Assembly (NCBI GenBank): GCA_023431215.1
Contig: JAEYXR010000052.1
Span: 1 to 64,000 of the forward strand
Direction: 5' to 3'
Source of the DNA: Bacillota bacterium
Lineage (GTDB): Bacteria; Bacillota; Clostridia; Oscillospirales; Ruminococcaceae
DNA length: 64,000 nucleotides
The first letter of the stretch is position 1. The number at the start of each line of letters is the position of its first letter. This document shows, piece after piece, positions 20,070 through 29,251 of the stretch. Under the pieces are notes generated by a model. The model saw only the letters and a program-made list of their open reading frames with translations, made no database searches and was not told the DNA's origin. The position numbers were made by a program, and so were the translations under genes.

Positions 20070-21740
20070 ATGCTGTCACAGCTTTATATCGAAAATATAG
20101 CCGTCATCCAAAAAGCGGCCATTGATCTTACCGCTGGTTTAAATGTTTTTACCGGCGAAACCGGTGCTGGCAAAACCATTCTTATCAGCGCATTGAACGC
20201 CGTGCTGGGAGCCAGAACATATAGGGATATCATTCGAAGCGGAGAGACCAAAGCAATGGTTTCTGCTTTATTTACTGATATCCCTGCTACTGTTGCCAAT
20301 GAAATCTCTTCTTTTGGCTATGAAGTGGAGGATGGGCAATTGGTAGTTTCGCGGGAATTAGATTTGGATACCGGTAAGGGCGGATGCAAGATTGGCGGCA
20401 GACCGGCCACCGTTGCCTTGCTTCGCAACATTACCAGCTTGCTGATTGATATTCACGGGCAGCACGACAGCCAGGAGCTGCTTTCTTCCGAAAAGCATTT
20501 ATCTTTTATTGATAGTTATGGCAACTTAAATGAACAATTAAGTAAATATAAAAAAGCTTATGAAAAAATGCTTGGGGCTAGACAAAAGCTGGAAGCAGTA
20601 CAGATGGATGAAAGCTATAAATTGCAGCGAATGGATATTCTCCAATATCAAACTGATGAAATCAATGCAGCTTCACTAATCATTGGTGAAGAAGAAGAGC
20701 TTGTTTCACAGAGGGATATCATTCGCAATGCAGAAAAAATTACCGGTGCGTTGGGAGTCATGTTTGATCTTTTAAATGGAAATGAAGATCAGAATGGGAT
20801 TTTATCTTCGGTGGAAGAACTATCCGGCGAGTTGGAAACCGCCTCCCGTTATATTGATAGCTTAAAAGAATTTGGTGATAAAGTAGGGGATGCTGTTTAC
20901 GCTTTGGAGGAGCTATCGTCTTCTGTGCGAAGCTACCTGGAAGAATACAACTTTGACCCCAGACAGCTGGACGATATTGAAAGCCGTCTTGATTCAATTT
21001 ACCGCCTAAAGAAGAAGTATGGTAGCAGCATTGAAGAAATTTTAGAATACTATGAAACAATTGTTCAGGAATTAGATGAACTTACATTTTCAGACAAGAC
21101 CATTGAGCGACTTGAGAATGAATTAAGAGAGGCTACTTCCGAAGCTGAGAAAAGCGCACAGGAATTAACCAACAACCGCAAAGCTGCTGCTGAAAAGTTT
21201 GTGGCATTGGTTCAACATGAGCTAACTTATTTGGATATGCCAAACGTTACCTTTACTGTGTCACAAGAGCAAAAGGAGCTTGGGCCTACAGGACAGGATA
21301 CCGTTGAGCTGATGATTTCTGCAAACCCCGGTGAGCCACCTAGGCCACTGGCCCGAATTGCCTCGGGTGGTGAGCTTTCCCGTATCATGCTGGCGATTAA
21401 AAATGTTTTGGCGGATAAAGATAATATTGGCACCATTATTTTTGATGAGGTTGATGCTGGAGTAAGCGGTCGAGCAGCCCAAAAAATTGGTCTTAAGCTG
21501 AAGGAAGTGTCAAAAAACCGTCAGGTATTGTGTGTTACCCATTTGGCACAGGTGGCAGCTTATGGTAATCACCATATAAAAATATTTAAAACCGTTGAGG
21601 GCGGACGTACTTTTACCAAGGTACAGCCCCTTAACCGGCAAGAAAGAATTGAAGAGCTGGCACGTATTGTAGGCGGTGAAAATGTTACGGCAATTTCTTT
21701 GCAAAATGCAGACGAGATGTTGTTGCTGGCAGGAAACTAG
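20070..21740 (+). CDS. recN: DNA repair protein RecN
   Basis: RecN is an SMC-like ATPase acting at double-strand breaks. The 556-aa protein shows Walker A GETGAGKTILISAL, a central coiled-coil region (about residues 150-360), the ABC signature LARIASGGELSRIMLAIK and Walker B TIIFDEVDAGVSG. ATG 20070 is taken as start because AGGATGG (20054-20060) sits 9 nt upstream. The open frame extends upstream through argR without a family match. Confidence 0.94.
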   Translation: MLSQLYIENIAVIQKAAIDLTAGLNVFTGETGAGKTILISALNAVLGARTYRDIIRSGETKAMVSALFTDIPATVANEISSFGYEVEDGQLVVSRELDLDTGKGGCKIGGRPATVALLRNITSLLIDIHGQHDSQELLSSEKHLSFIDSYGNLNEQLSKYKKAYEKMLGARQKLEAVQMDESYKLQRMDILQYQTDEINAASLIIGEEEELVSQRDIIRNAEKITGALGVMFDLLNGNEDQNGILSSVEELSGELETASRYIDSLKEFGDKVGDAVYALEELSSSVRSYLEEYNFDPRQLDDIESRLDSIYRLKKKYGSSIEEILEYYETIVQELDELTFSDKTIERLENELREATSEAEKSAQELTNNRKAAAEKFVALVQHELTYLDMPNVTFTVSQEQKELGPTGQDTVELMISANPGEPPRPLARIASGGELSRIMLAIKNVLADKDNIGTIIFDEVDAGVSGRAAQKIGLKLKEVSKNRQVLCVTHLAQVAAYGNHHIKIFKTVEGGRTFTKVQPLNRQERIEELARIVGGENVTAISLQNADEMLLLAGN

Positions 21741-21757
21741 GGGATTCAAAGTTTCGC

Positions 21758-21786
21758 TTGACTTCTGTTAAAAAATACATTATAAT
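21758..21786 (+). promoter_or_regulatory. Vegetative promoter of the tyrS T-box transcript
   Basis: TTGACT (21758-21763) and TATAAT (21781-21786) are separated by 17 bp, a near-consensus sigma-A promoter directly upstream of the T-box leader. Confidence 0.85.
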
Positions 21787-21794
21787 CTCATACA

Positions 21795-22046
21795 ACGGCT
21801 GGGAAAAGAAAAAGTAGCCTGTGTTGCCTGATTCAGAGAGCTTTTGGTTGGTGTAAAAAAGTAGACGGTACACAAGCGAATACATCTTGGAGCTGCTGCC
21901 TGAAAGTTGAAGTAGGGTATGCCGGGTGTGACCGTTATATCGCAGGAGTTTTTTTGAACTCCCAAAGGGCATTTTGGTGACAAAATGCTAAACTGAGGTG
22001 GTACCGCGAAATTTTTCGCCCTCTGCACTTTGTGCGGAGGGCTTTT
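21795..22046 (+). ncRNA. T-box riboswitch (tyrosyl), controlling tyrS
   Basis: The leader has the T-box core TGAGGTGGTACCGCG (21994-22008), which contains the UGGU-type bases that pair with the tRNA acceptor end. Stem I carries the AGAGAGC motif (about 21834) and a specifier region GAATAC whose TAC (21881-21883) is a tyrosine codon. A terminator hairpin (GCCCTCTGCAC with GTGCGGAGGGC, 22018-22042, then TTTT) follows. Uncharged tRNA-Tyr is expected to favour readthrough into tyrS. Confidence 0.93.
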
Positions 22047-22109
22047 GTTATTTATAGCTCTAAAGTGTAAAAGCGCTCTCCGCCATTATAATGATAAGGA
22101 GAAATAATA

Positions 22110-23330
22110 ATGAGCATGGTTTTTGAAGAGCTGGAACGCCGCGGGTTAATAGCCCAGATGACACACCCCGAAAAGATTAAAGATTTACTGGATAATCAAA
22201 AAATAACCTTTTACATTGGATTTGATGCTACTGCTGACAGTCTTCATGTTGGACACTTTTTGCAGCTTATGGTTATCAATCATATGATACGTGCAGGACA
22301 CACCCCCATTTTGCTGCTGGGTACCGGTACAACAATGGTGGGAGATCCCACAGGCAAAACCGATATGCGAAAAATGCTTACACCCGAGGAAATTAACTAC
22401 AACGCCGACCGCTTTTTGGAGCAGATGGGTCGTTTGGTAGATTTGGATAAATGCATTGTTGCCCGCAATGGTGATTGGCTGATGAAATTTGGCTACATCG
22501 AGCTTTTGCGTGATGTAGGTGTCCATTTCTCAGTTAACCGCATGCTGACTGCCGAATGCTTTAAATCGCGTTTGGAGCGCGGCTTGTCCTTTATTGAGTT
22601 TAACTACATGATTATGCAGAGCTACGACTTCCTGCATCTGTTCCGCAACCATCACTGTCAGATGGAGCTTGGCGGCGACGACCAGTGGTCCAATATCTTG
22701 GGTGGTGTAGACCTGGTGCGTCGTGTAGAAGGGGAAGAGGTTTGTGGTATGACCTTTACCTTGCTAACCACCAAGGAAGGCAAAAAGATGGGCAAAACCG
22801 AGAACGGAGCAGTTTGGCTGGACCCCAAAAAGTACAGCCCCTACGACTTCTTTCAGTACTGGCGCAATGTTTCTGATAATGATGTTATTAATTGCCTGAA
22901 ACTGATTACCTTTGTGCCCATTGAAGAAATTGAAGAAATGGAAAAATGGGAAGGCAGCCAGCTGAATGTTGCAAAGGAACGTCTTGCCTATGAGGTAACA
23001 AAGTTTGTTCATGGACAGGAAGAAGCGGATAAAGCATTGGCTGCAGCAAAAGCATTGTTTGTTGCCGGTGGGGTAGACGAGAATATGCCTACAACAGCCT
23101 TGTCCGATGAAGACTTTACGGATAATGTTATCGGTATTTTAGACTTGATGACCAAAACAGGTCTTGCGCCCTCCAAGAGCGAGGCAAGACGCCTGGTTCA
23201 AGGTGGCGGCATTACACTAAATGATGAAAAAATTTCAGACCCTGCATTTTCTGTGACCAAATCTGTGCTATCTGACTCTGCTATTTTAAGAAAAGGCAAA
23301 AAAGTATATCATAAAGTAACAGTACGATAA
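22110..23330 (+). CDS. tyrS: Tyrosyl-tRNA synthetase
   Basis: A class I aminoacyl-tRNA synthetase of 406 aa. The HIGH-type motif is HVGH (in DSLHVGHFLQL) and the KMSKS-type loop is KKMGKTENG. A C-terminal S4-like domain (SKSEARRLVQGGGITLNDEK) binds tRNA. The ATG has an AAGGAG site. Expression is controlled by the upstream tyrosine T-box. A bidirectional terminator follows. Confidence 0.96.
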   Translation: MSMVFEELERRGLIAQMTHPEKIKDLLDNQKITFYIGFDATADSLHVGHFLQLMVINHMIRAGHTPILLLGTGTTMVGDPTGKTDMRKMLTPEEINYNADRFLEQMGRLVDLDKCIVARNGDWLMKFGYIELLRDVGVHFSVNRMLTAECFKSRLERGLSFIEFNYMIMQSYDFLHLFRNHHCQMELGGDDQWSNILGGVDLVRRVEGEEVCGMTFTLLTTKEGKKMGKTENGAVWLDPKKYSPYDFFQYWRNVSDNDVINCLKLITFVPIEEIEEMEKWEGSQLNVAKERLAYEVTKFVHGQEEADKALAAAKALFVAGGVDENMPTTALSDEDFTDNVIGILDLMTKTGLAPSKSEARRLVQGGGITLNDEKISDPAFSVTKSVLSDSAILRKGKKVYHKVTVR

Positions 23331-23399
23331 AGTCCGATAAACAAACATTTTGTAAAGTGTAAAGCTTAACGACATTACACTTAATAGTAATTTCAAAAC

Positions 23400-23441
23400 A
23401 CAAAACGCCTCTGATGCTCAAAAGTATCAAAGGCGTTTTTG
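23400..23441. terminator. Bidirectional terminator between tyrS and fbp
   Basis: AAAACGCCT...GATGC pairs with GTATC..AGGCGTTTT and is flanked by A and T runs. It separates two convergent genes. Confidence 0.8.
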
Positions 23442-23444
23442 TTA

Positions 23445-25421
23445 CTATTTTGTGTTTTGTTTGATGATGCCCTTTCGATAAGCTTGTAACAACATTTCTA
23501 AGTCTATAATCTTAGTGGAGATACTGTGGCCAATATCCGTATGAGAGATTTTGACCCGCTCAGAGAAGGTTTCAATGAGAATATTTTGTGAATGCATATC
23601 ACTGTTATTGCTGATAATTTTGTCAACTCCGGAAAAGGGCTGGTGCTCAGATAATACCATTTCATGGGAATTTGAGACCAATGTATAGCCCGCTATACCG
23701 GTAACTGATTGATAAGCCTTGGACAGACCACCATCTATAATAAGCAGTTTACCGTTTGCCTTGATGGGAGATTCTCCCTTGCTGATTTTAACAGGAACAT
23801 GGCCGTTTACAATTCGGGCGCTTGGATCATTTACCCCAAACTCCTTTAAAATCATGTTTGCAGTGTCTTCATTATCAATAAAACGGTAATAAGGGTCCTT
23901 TTCTTCTTTCCAGGAGGCAGGGTCATCAATAAAGCAGCGCTCAAAGGTGGACATTTTATTTTTGCCGTTTAGGGGTGACTTTGGCCCACACCACAAAAAC
24001 CACATAAAATCCAAGCCGTTTTCCTGCACATCTCCTTTTCCATAAGCTCCCTGGCGGCAGATTTTGTCGCACATGTCCAAAAGGGCTTTACCGGTATAGG
24101 TTACTTTATCAATGGTAAGTCCGCCAAAGCTTCCATCCTCGTTGAGTGGAACACAACCATGATACATGAGGTTGTTGTTGCAGATTTTGTACATGCTTCC
24201 TTTTTCAAATAAAAGCTTGATATGCTCCTGTAGCTTTTGATTATGCAAAAAGGATTGTCTTAGCTTATCCATCAGCATTTCTTCTGAATAAGTTAGGTCA
24301 TAGGGATGCCGCGGATTGAAGGTAGGGAAGTAGTTATCGTTTAAACGATACTCCTGTCCATCTATGGTTACCTTTTTATTGGCAAGATCGACTGTATCCA
24401 AAAACAATCGGCTTTGCATTTCATATTCCGGATGCTTTTTAATCAGCTGACCTTCTAGCTTAAACTGAATTACTGATATGGCTTTGTGAATTTTAGCTGC
24501 AAGGAGCTGGTCATGGCCGCTTAAATCGTCACCGTCCAACTGCTTGGGCGTAAACGGAGTACAGGGGTCATTGGCATATTGCTCCATGGCAAACACTGCC
24601 AAGGGGCGTACATTAATGCCGTAATCCTCCTCCAATGTATCAAAATTACCATAACGAATGCAGTTTCGAATAACATTGGCAATACAGCAGAGCTGCCCAT
24701 TGGCAGCACCCATCCATAGGATATCGTGGTTACCCCACTGAAAATCTACGTCGTGATGCTCCATCAGGTCATCCATAATAGCGCAGGCTCCAGGGCCACG
24801 GTCATAAATATCTCCAATAATATGCAGCTTATCAATAATCATTCTTTGAATCAAATGTGAAATTTGAATGATAAAATCATCTGCACGATCAATTTCGATG
24901 ATGGTATCAAGAATATTGCCGAAATACTCCTGCCGATTAATGGCATTATTATCAGTATTGATTAACTCATCAATGATGTATTCAAAGTCCTTTGGCAATG
25001 CCTTGCGTACCTTTGAACGGGTATACTTGGAAGTTGCCAGTCGGCATACCACAATGAGCTGCTGTAAAATTTCTTTGTACCAAAAACGCGTATTTAACCC
25101 GCTTCGTTTTACCTCTATTAGCTTGCGCTGAGGATAGTAAATGATCGTTGCCAAAAGCTTTTTTTCCTCGGTTGTCAGAGTATCACCAAAGCTTTCGTTA
25201 ATTTTTCTTTTAACAGAGCCAGATGCATTTTTAAGAATATGGGCAAATGCTTCGTATTCACCGTGAATGTCACTGATAAAATGCTCTGTTCCTTTTGGCA
25301 AGTTTAAAATGGCTCTTAAGTTAATAATTTCGGTAGACGCTGCTTGGATTGTTGGATAGGTAAGTGCCAAGAGGCTAAGATATTTTTTGTTACTTAACAA
25401 TATGTCTTCGTTATATTCCAT
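23445..25421 (-). CDS. fbp: Fructose-1,6-bisphosphatase, class III
   Basis: A gluconeogenic phosphatase of 658 aa, the usual size of the Firmicutes-specific class III enzyme. It shows the metallophosphatase motifs in order: HFISDIHGEYEAF, GDIYDRGPGA, WGNHDILWMGA and a C-terminal IVNGHVPVK. The start has an AAAGGAG site. It is the last gene of the minus-strand block after asd-dapA-dapB-ACT, with only short gaps, so it may share the lysine-regulated transcript. Confidence 0.95.
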   Translation of the reverse strand: MEYNEDILLSNKKYLSLLALTYPTIQAASTEIINLRAILNLPKGTEHFISDIHGEYEAFAHILKNASGSVKRKINESFGDTLTTEEKKLLATIIYYPQRKLIEVKRSGLNTRFWYKEILQQLIVVCRLATSKYTRSKVRKALPKDFEYIIDELINTDNNAINRQEYFGNILDTIIEIDRADDFIIQISHLIQRMIIDKLHIIGDIYDRGPGACAIMDDLMEHHDVDFQWGNHDILWMGAANGQLCCIANVIRNCIRYGNFDTLEEDYGINVRPLAVFAMEQYANDPCTPFTPKQLDGDDLSGHDQLLAAKIHKAISVIQFKLEGQLIKKHPEYEMQSRLFLDTVDLANKKVTIDGQEYRLNDNYFPTFNPRHPYDLTYSEEMLMDKLRQSFLHNQKLQEHIKLLFEKGSMYKICNNNLMYHGCVPLNEDGSFGGLTIDKVTYTGKALLDMCDKICRQGAYGKGDVQENGLDFMWFLWCGPKSPLNGKNKMSTFERCFIDDPASWKEEKDPYYRFIDNEDTANMILKEFGVNDPSARIVNGHVPVKISKGESPIKANGKLLIIDGGLSKAYQSVTGIAGYTLVSNSHEMVLSEHQPFSGVDKIISNNSDMHSQNILIETFSERVKISHTDIGHSISTKIIDLEMLLQAYRKGIIKQNTK

Positions 25422-25453
25422 TGCTATCTCTAAAACTCCTTTCTGCTATACGC

Positions 25454-25936
25454 TTAGCCTTGTACAGTGGCAGATACATCAAAGCTCGTTTCCAATGCTG
25501 TGATAGCAGATAGTCCGTTGGCTGGAGAAACAATGATAGAGATATCAATTTCAGAAGTGGTTATCATGGTAATGTCTATATTCTGCTGGGTCAGTGAGGA
25601 AATTGCACGAGCGGCAACACCGTTCATCTCACGCATTTCTTCACCATACAGTTGTATTTTACAGTTTCCTGTGCTTACCATAATCTTAATTTGACGGTAC
25701 TTGTCTTTGATGCGGCTGATTGCCTCCAAAACCTTTACCACATGTTGCGAATGGGTGGTAAAAGAGATATCCATGGTTGAGCCCTGGGGTACGGTTTGGG
25801 AAATCATATCAATTACAATGCCTTCGTGAGCAAATTCTGTAAAAATATTGCCGATCAAAACACTATCACTGGTCTGGTTAGTTATGGTAATTAAAGAAAT
25901 ATCTTCGGTAACGGTAATTCTCGAAACACCATTCAT
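25454..25936 (-). CDS. Stand-alone ACT-domain protein resembling the aspartokinase regulatory subunit
   Basis: The 160-aa protein consists of two ACT-type modules. The first (ITVTEDISLITITNQTSDSV, then GIVIDMISQTVPQG) and the second (GVAARAISSLTQQNIDITMI, then TSEIDISIIV) match the C-terminal regulatory part of aspartate kinase. No kinase domain precedes it. Its length is close to the beta subunit that Bacillus LysC makes from an internal start. It sits directly downstream of dapB in an operon with a lysine riboswitch. It may bind lysine/threonine and regulate a kinase encoded elsewhere; this is inference. Confidence 0.8.
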   Translation of the reverse strand: MNGVSRITVTEDISLITITNQTSDSVLIGNIFTEFAHEGIVIDMISQTVPQGSTMDISFTTHSQHVVKVLEAISRIKDKYRQIKIMVSTGNCKIQLYGEEMREMNGVAARAISSLTQQNIDITMITTSEIDISIIVSPANGLSAITALETSFDVSATVQG

Positions 25937-25956
25937 GCTTAGCTCATCCTTTCTGT

Positions 25957-26730
25957 TTAATGACTGCTTGTCAATGTTTCTATCAGGTCAGACATGGTAT
26001 AAAGCCCGGGGGCTTTGCCGGCTGCCATAAATTTTGCGGCGCTTAAAGCACCAGTGGCAAAGATTTCTTTTGAATAAGCCCCGTGACTTAAGGTAATGAC
26101 CTCATCACGGCCAATAAACAGCACATCATGTTCTCCAACAATGCTTCCACCTCGAATACTGTGCATGCCTATTTCTGTGCGCTCACGCTTGGTGCGGTGA
26201 CTATGACGGTCGTAGACATACTGTGGTGCGTAGTTAAGCCCATCTGCTACAGCATCTGCCAGCATGATAGCAGTGCCGCTGGGTGCATCCACCTTTTGGT
26301 TATGATGCTTTTCTACAATCTCTACCTCAAAGTTTTCACCCAAAACCTGTGCTGCTTTTGTACAAAGCTCACGCAGCAGGCTTACACCCAGAGACATATT
26401 TGCAGAAAAAAAGATGGGTAGATGTTGTGCAGTTTGATAAATTTGGCTTAGCTGATTTTCTCCAAAGCCTGTTGTAGCCAACACAAGTGGCTTTTGCAGT
26501 TTTGTAGCCAATGCAAGTAAAGCATTAAAATTTGCGGGATGGGAAAAATCAATAATAACATCAACTGGCTGTACAGGTAGTTCGCCCGGAAGAATTACGG
26601 GAAAGGCGAGGGTTTCATCTCTGGTGCGGTCAAACCCGGCAGCAATTTGACAGTCCTCTGTTTTTGCAGCTGCGGCGGCAACTACATGTCCCATGGTACC
26701 ACAACAACCGGAAAGTAATATATTAATCAA
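25957..26730 (-). CDS. dapB: 4-hydroxy-tetrahydrodipicolinate reductase
   Basis: DapB reduces the DapA product in lysine/diaminopimelate synthesis. The 257-aa protein has the N-terminal nucleotide-binding loop (LLSGCCGTMGHVV) and the active-site block EIVEKHHNQKVDAPSGTA, with catalytic His-His and Lys. The start is a TTG at 26730 preceded by AAAGGATG. DAP is also the peptidoglycan and dipicolinate precursor, so this operon serves wall and spore. Confidence 0.95.
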   Translation of the reverse strand: MINILLSGCCGTMGHVVAAAAAKTEDCQIAAGFDRTRDETLAFPVILPGELPVQPVDVIIDFSHPANFNALLALATKLQKPLVLATTGFGENQLSQIYQTAQHLPIFFSANMSLGVSLLRELCTKAAQVLGENFEVEIVEKHHNQKVDAPSGTAIMLADAVADGLNYAPQYVYDRHSHRTKRERTEIGMHSIRGGSIVGEHDVLFIGRDEVITLSHGAYSKEIFATGALSAAKFMAAGKAPGLYTMSDLIETLTSSH

Positions 26731-26840
26731 ACTTATTCATCCTTTATCATTCATTTGAGCAATTTCAAATAATAATCTATCAAAAAGACTGCCCGGCCGC
26801 TGCAGCTGTAATGCGGCAAACTGACCGGGCACATTTGCTT

Positions 26841-27731
26841 TTATGGAATTAGTCTCATCTTTTGCATCTCATGATATACCAATGCCCGATGGCCTTCTTC
26901 CAGAGGGGTCATGGGCAGGCGACAAGGGCCGCAGGCAAAGCCCATCATATTCATAGCTTCTTTTACAGGAATAGGGTTTACTTCACAGAATAAAGACTCT
27001 ATAAGAGGCAAAAACTCCAGCTGAAGTTGTCTGGAATTATTAACATCACCCTTTAAAAAGGATGCACAAATATCATGTGTGGCTTTGGGAGCCACATTAG
27101 CCAAAACAGAAATGACACCTTTTCCTCCCAAAGAAAGCAAGGGTAAAATCTGGTCATCGTTACCGGAATAAATGGCTAGATCATCTCCGCACAATGCGGC
27201 AGTTTTGGCAATGGCAGAAATATTGCCGCTGGCTTCTTTGGTAGCCACAATATTTGGGTGCTTACTCAGCTCAAGATAAGTTTCAGGCTTAATATCGCAC
27301 CCGGTACGGCTGGGAACGTTATAAAGGATAACCGGTAGTGTGGTGGCATCTGCAATTGCAGTAAAGTGTGCTACCAAGCCCTTCTGAGTGCATTTATTAT
27401 AATAAGGGGTGACATGAAGTAAAGCATCTGCACCGGCAGCCTCCGCTTCTTTGCTCATCCAGATAGCATAATCGGTGTGGTTGCTGCCTGCGCCGGCTAC
27501 CACGGGAACACGCCCGGCGGTGCGCTTTACAGCGTAAGAAATACAAGCCACATGCTCCTCATCACTCATGGTTGAGGATTCACCCGTGGTGCCACAAATG
27601 ACGATACAGTCAGTGCTGTTTTCTATTTGAAAATCAATGAGGCGTCCCAGCTCATCGTAATTGATGGCACCATCCTCTTTCATGGGTGTAACAATGGCAA
27701 CGCCAGAACCGGTAAATACAGTTTTCTTCAT
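26841..27731 (-). CDS. dapA: 4-hydroxy-tetrahydrodipicolinate synthase
   Basis: A class I aldolase-fold enzyme of 296 aa that condenses pyruvate with aspartate semialdehyde. It has the CGTTGESSTM phosphate-like loop, the tyrosine segment VILYNVPSRTGCDI and the Schiff-base lysine in VATKEASGN. The SD is GGAGGCTC-like just upstream. It lies between asd and dapB. Confidence 0.96.
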   Translation of the reverse strand: MKKTVFTGSGVAIVTPMKEDGAINYDELGRLIDFQIENSTDCIVICGTTGESSTMSDEEHVACISYAVKRTAGRVPVVAGAGSNHTDYAIWMSKEAEAAGADALLHVTPYYNKCTQKGLVAHFTAIADATTLPVILYNVPSRTGCDIKPETYLELSKHPNIVATKEASGNISAIAKTAALCGDDLAIYSGNDDQILPLLSLGGKGVISVLANVAPKATHDICASFLKGDVNNSRQLQLEFLPLIESLFCEVNPIPVKEAMNMMGFACGPCRLPMTPLEEGHRALVYHEMQKMRLIP

Positions 27732-27767
27732 AACTGGAGCCTCCTATAGGTATCATCTACTATTAAA

Positions 27768-28856
27768 TTAATCAAAATATCCCTTTGCTGCCAACAGTTC
27801 AGCCATTAGGATTGCACCGCCGGCTGCTCCGCGGATGGTATTGTGAGACAAGCAGACAAACTTATAATCGTACTGGCTGTCCTCACGTAGGCGGCCCACA
27901 GAAACCGCCATGCCTTTTTCCAGGTCGCGGTCAAGACGAGTTTGGGGACGGTTTTCTTCCTCAAAATAGTGCAGGAACTGCTTAGGTGCAGAGGGGAGGT
28001 CTAACTTTTGTGGTTCACCGCTAAATTCTGCCCAGCGGCGCAAAATTTCTTCCTTGCTCACCTTATTTTCCAAGGAGAAAAATACTGCTGCCAGATGGCC
28101 GTCGGAAGCAGGTACACGAATACACTGTGTGGTAATGGAAGGTCCGGCAGCAGGCGATATTTGATCGCCCTCCAGTTTACCCCAAATCATTAAGGGCTCT
28201 TTTTCACTTTTTTCTTCGTCTCCGCCAATAAAAGGAATTACATTATCTACCATCTCGGGCCAGGTTTCAAAGGTCTTTCCGGCGCCGGAAATAGCTTGAT
28301 AAGTGCATGCAAGGGCTTTGGTTACACCAAGATCCATGAGGGGATGCAGGGCAGGAACATAACTTTGCAAAGAACAGTTGGACTTTACCGCCACAAAGCC
28401 GCGCTTTGTGCCAAGACGCTTGCGTTGGGATGCAATTACTTCAATGTGCTCTGCGTTGATTTCGGGAATTACCATAGGAACATCAGCGGTAGAGCGTTGG
28501 GCAGAGTTGTTGGAAACAACAGGGCACTCCAGCTTTGCATATGCCTCTTCCAATGATCGGATTTCATCCTTTTTCATATCCACTGCGCAGAACACAAAAT
28601 CCACGCTGTTTGCAATCTGCTCCATATCTCCCATAGCGTCCATAACAATCATACTGCTAATACGCTCGGGAACAGGAGTAGACATGGCCCATCGACTACC
28701 AATGGCTTGGGAATAAGTTTTTCCGGCTGAACGGGGGGAAGCTGCCAGAGTTGTGACGGTAAACCATGGATGATTTTCCAGCAGAGAAATAAACCGCTGT
28801 CCCACCATACCGGTGGCTCCGATGATGCCAACATTAAATTTCTTCATTTTTGTCAT
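27768..28856 (-). CDS. asd: Aspartate-semialdehyde dehydrogenase (archaeal/fungal-type)
   Basis: Asd reduces aspartyl phosphate to the semialdehyde at the branch to lysine, threonine and methionine. The 362-aa protein starts with the NADP-binding loop VGIIGATGMVGQRF. The catalytic cysteine lies in VKSNCSLQSY. Its length and this SNCS-type site fit the archaeal/fungal subfamily rather than the shorter Bacillus type. ATG 28856 follows AAAGGAG closely; the longer frame from 28937 reads through the riboswitch terminator and is rejected. Controlled by the lysine riboswitch. Confidence 0.92.
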   Translation of the reverse strand: MTKMKKFNVGIIGATGMVGQRFISLLENHPWFTVTTLAASPRSAGKTYSQAIGSRWAMSTPVPERISSMIVMDAMGDMEQIANSVDFVFCAVDMKKDEIRSLEEAYAKLECPVVSNNSAQRSTADVPMVIPEINAEHIEVIASQRKRLGTKRGFVAVKSNCSLQSYVPALHPLMDLGVTKALACTYQAISGAGKTFETWPEMVDNVIPFIGGDEEKSEKEPLMIWGKLEGDQISPAAGPSITTQCIRVPASDGHLAAVFFSLENKVSKEEILRRWAEFSGEPQKLDLPSAPKQFLHYFEEENRPQTRLDRDLEKGMAVSVGRLREDSQYDYKFVCLSHNTIRGAAGGAILMAELLAAKGYFD

Positions 28857-28903
28857 GGACTCCTTTTTGGATAAAGTTTTATAAAAGTAAAAACACTTGG
28901 ATA

Positions 28904-28928
28904 GAAAAAAAACCGGTTGAAAACCGGC
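28904..28928 (-). terminator. Riboswitch-controlled terminator upstream of asd
   Basis: On the minus strand a CCGGTT stem (28922-28927 with 28913-28918, 3-nt loop) is followed by an eight-T run (28904-28911). It lies between the lysine riboswitch and asd, so it is the likely expression platform. Confidence 0.8.
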
Positions 28929-28979
28929 AGAAAACACAATATAATAGAAGTGTTGACCCTTAATAAAAAGGTCTAAACC

Positions 28980-29155
28980 TGATAGCGCACCATCCCTTGA
29001 AGGGGATGACAGTTGTATGCTTATTCAGCCATACACCCAGATGAACAGCTGCCGGCTGTCCTCTTCGGCGACTTCCCCTTTGATCGAGCATTGAAACGAT
29101 TTGGCAATCTGTGCTTTCGACTACTGATGAAAGACGCACCTCTATCTATTGCAAT
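28980..29155 (-). ncRNA. Lysine riboswitch (L box)
   Basis: Read on the minus strand, the leader shows the conserved L-box blocks in order: AGAGGTGCG near the 5' end (about 29133-29152), AGTAGTC, AAAGGGGAAGTCGCCGAAG (about 29064-29083), GACAGCCGGC, and ACTGTCATCCCCTT followed by GGTGCGCTATC closing helix P1 with the 5' end. It lies 120 nt before asd and ahead of a terminator. Binding of lysine is expected to lower asd-dapAB expression. Confidence 0.93.
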
Positions 29156-29168
29156 ATTTATTTTCTTT

Positions 29169-29197
29169 ATCTTATCATTATGCAAAAGGGATGTCAA
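29169..29197 (-). promoter_or_regulatory. Promoter of the lysine-riboswitch transcript
   Basis: On the minus strand TTGACA (29192-29197) and TAAGAT (29169-29174) are 17 bp apart and lie just upstream of the riboswitch 5' end. Confidence 0.75.
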
Positions 29198-29251
29198 TCG
29201 TTACCTTTTCACAAATCAAACCGCTAAAGCGGAGAATCGAGTGACAAAACT

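Noticed and set aside
27768..28937. Longer asd product starting at 28937
   Set aside because: The extra 27 codons would be translated from within the riboswitch terminator. An AAAGGAG site marks ATG 28856.
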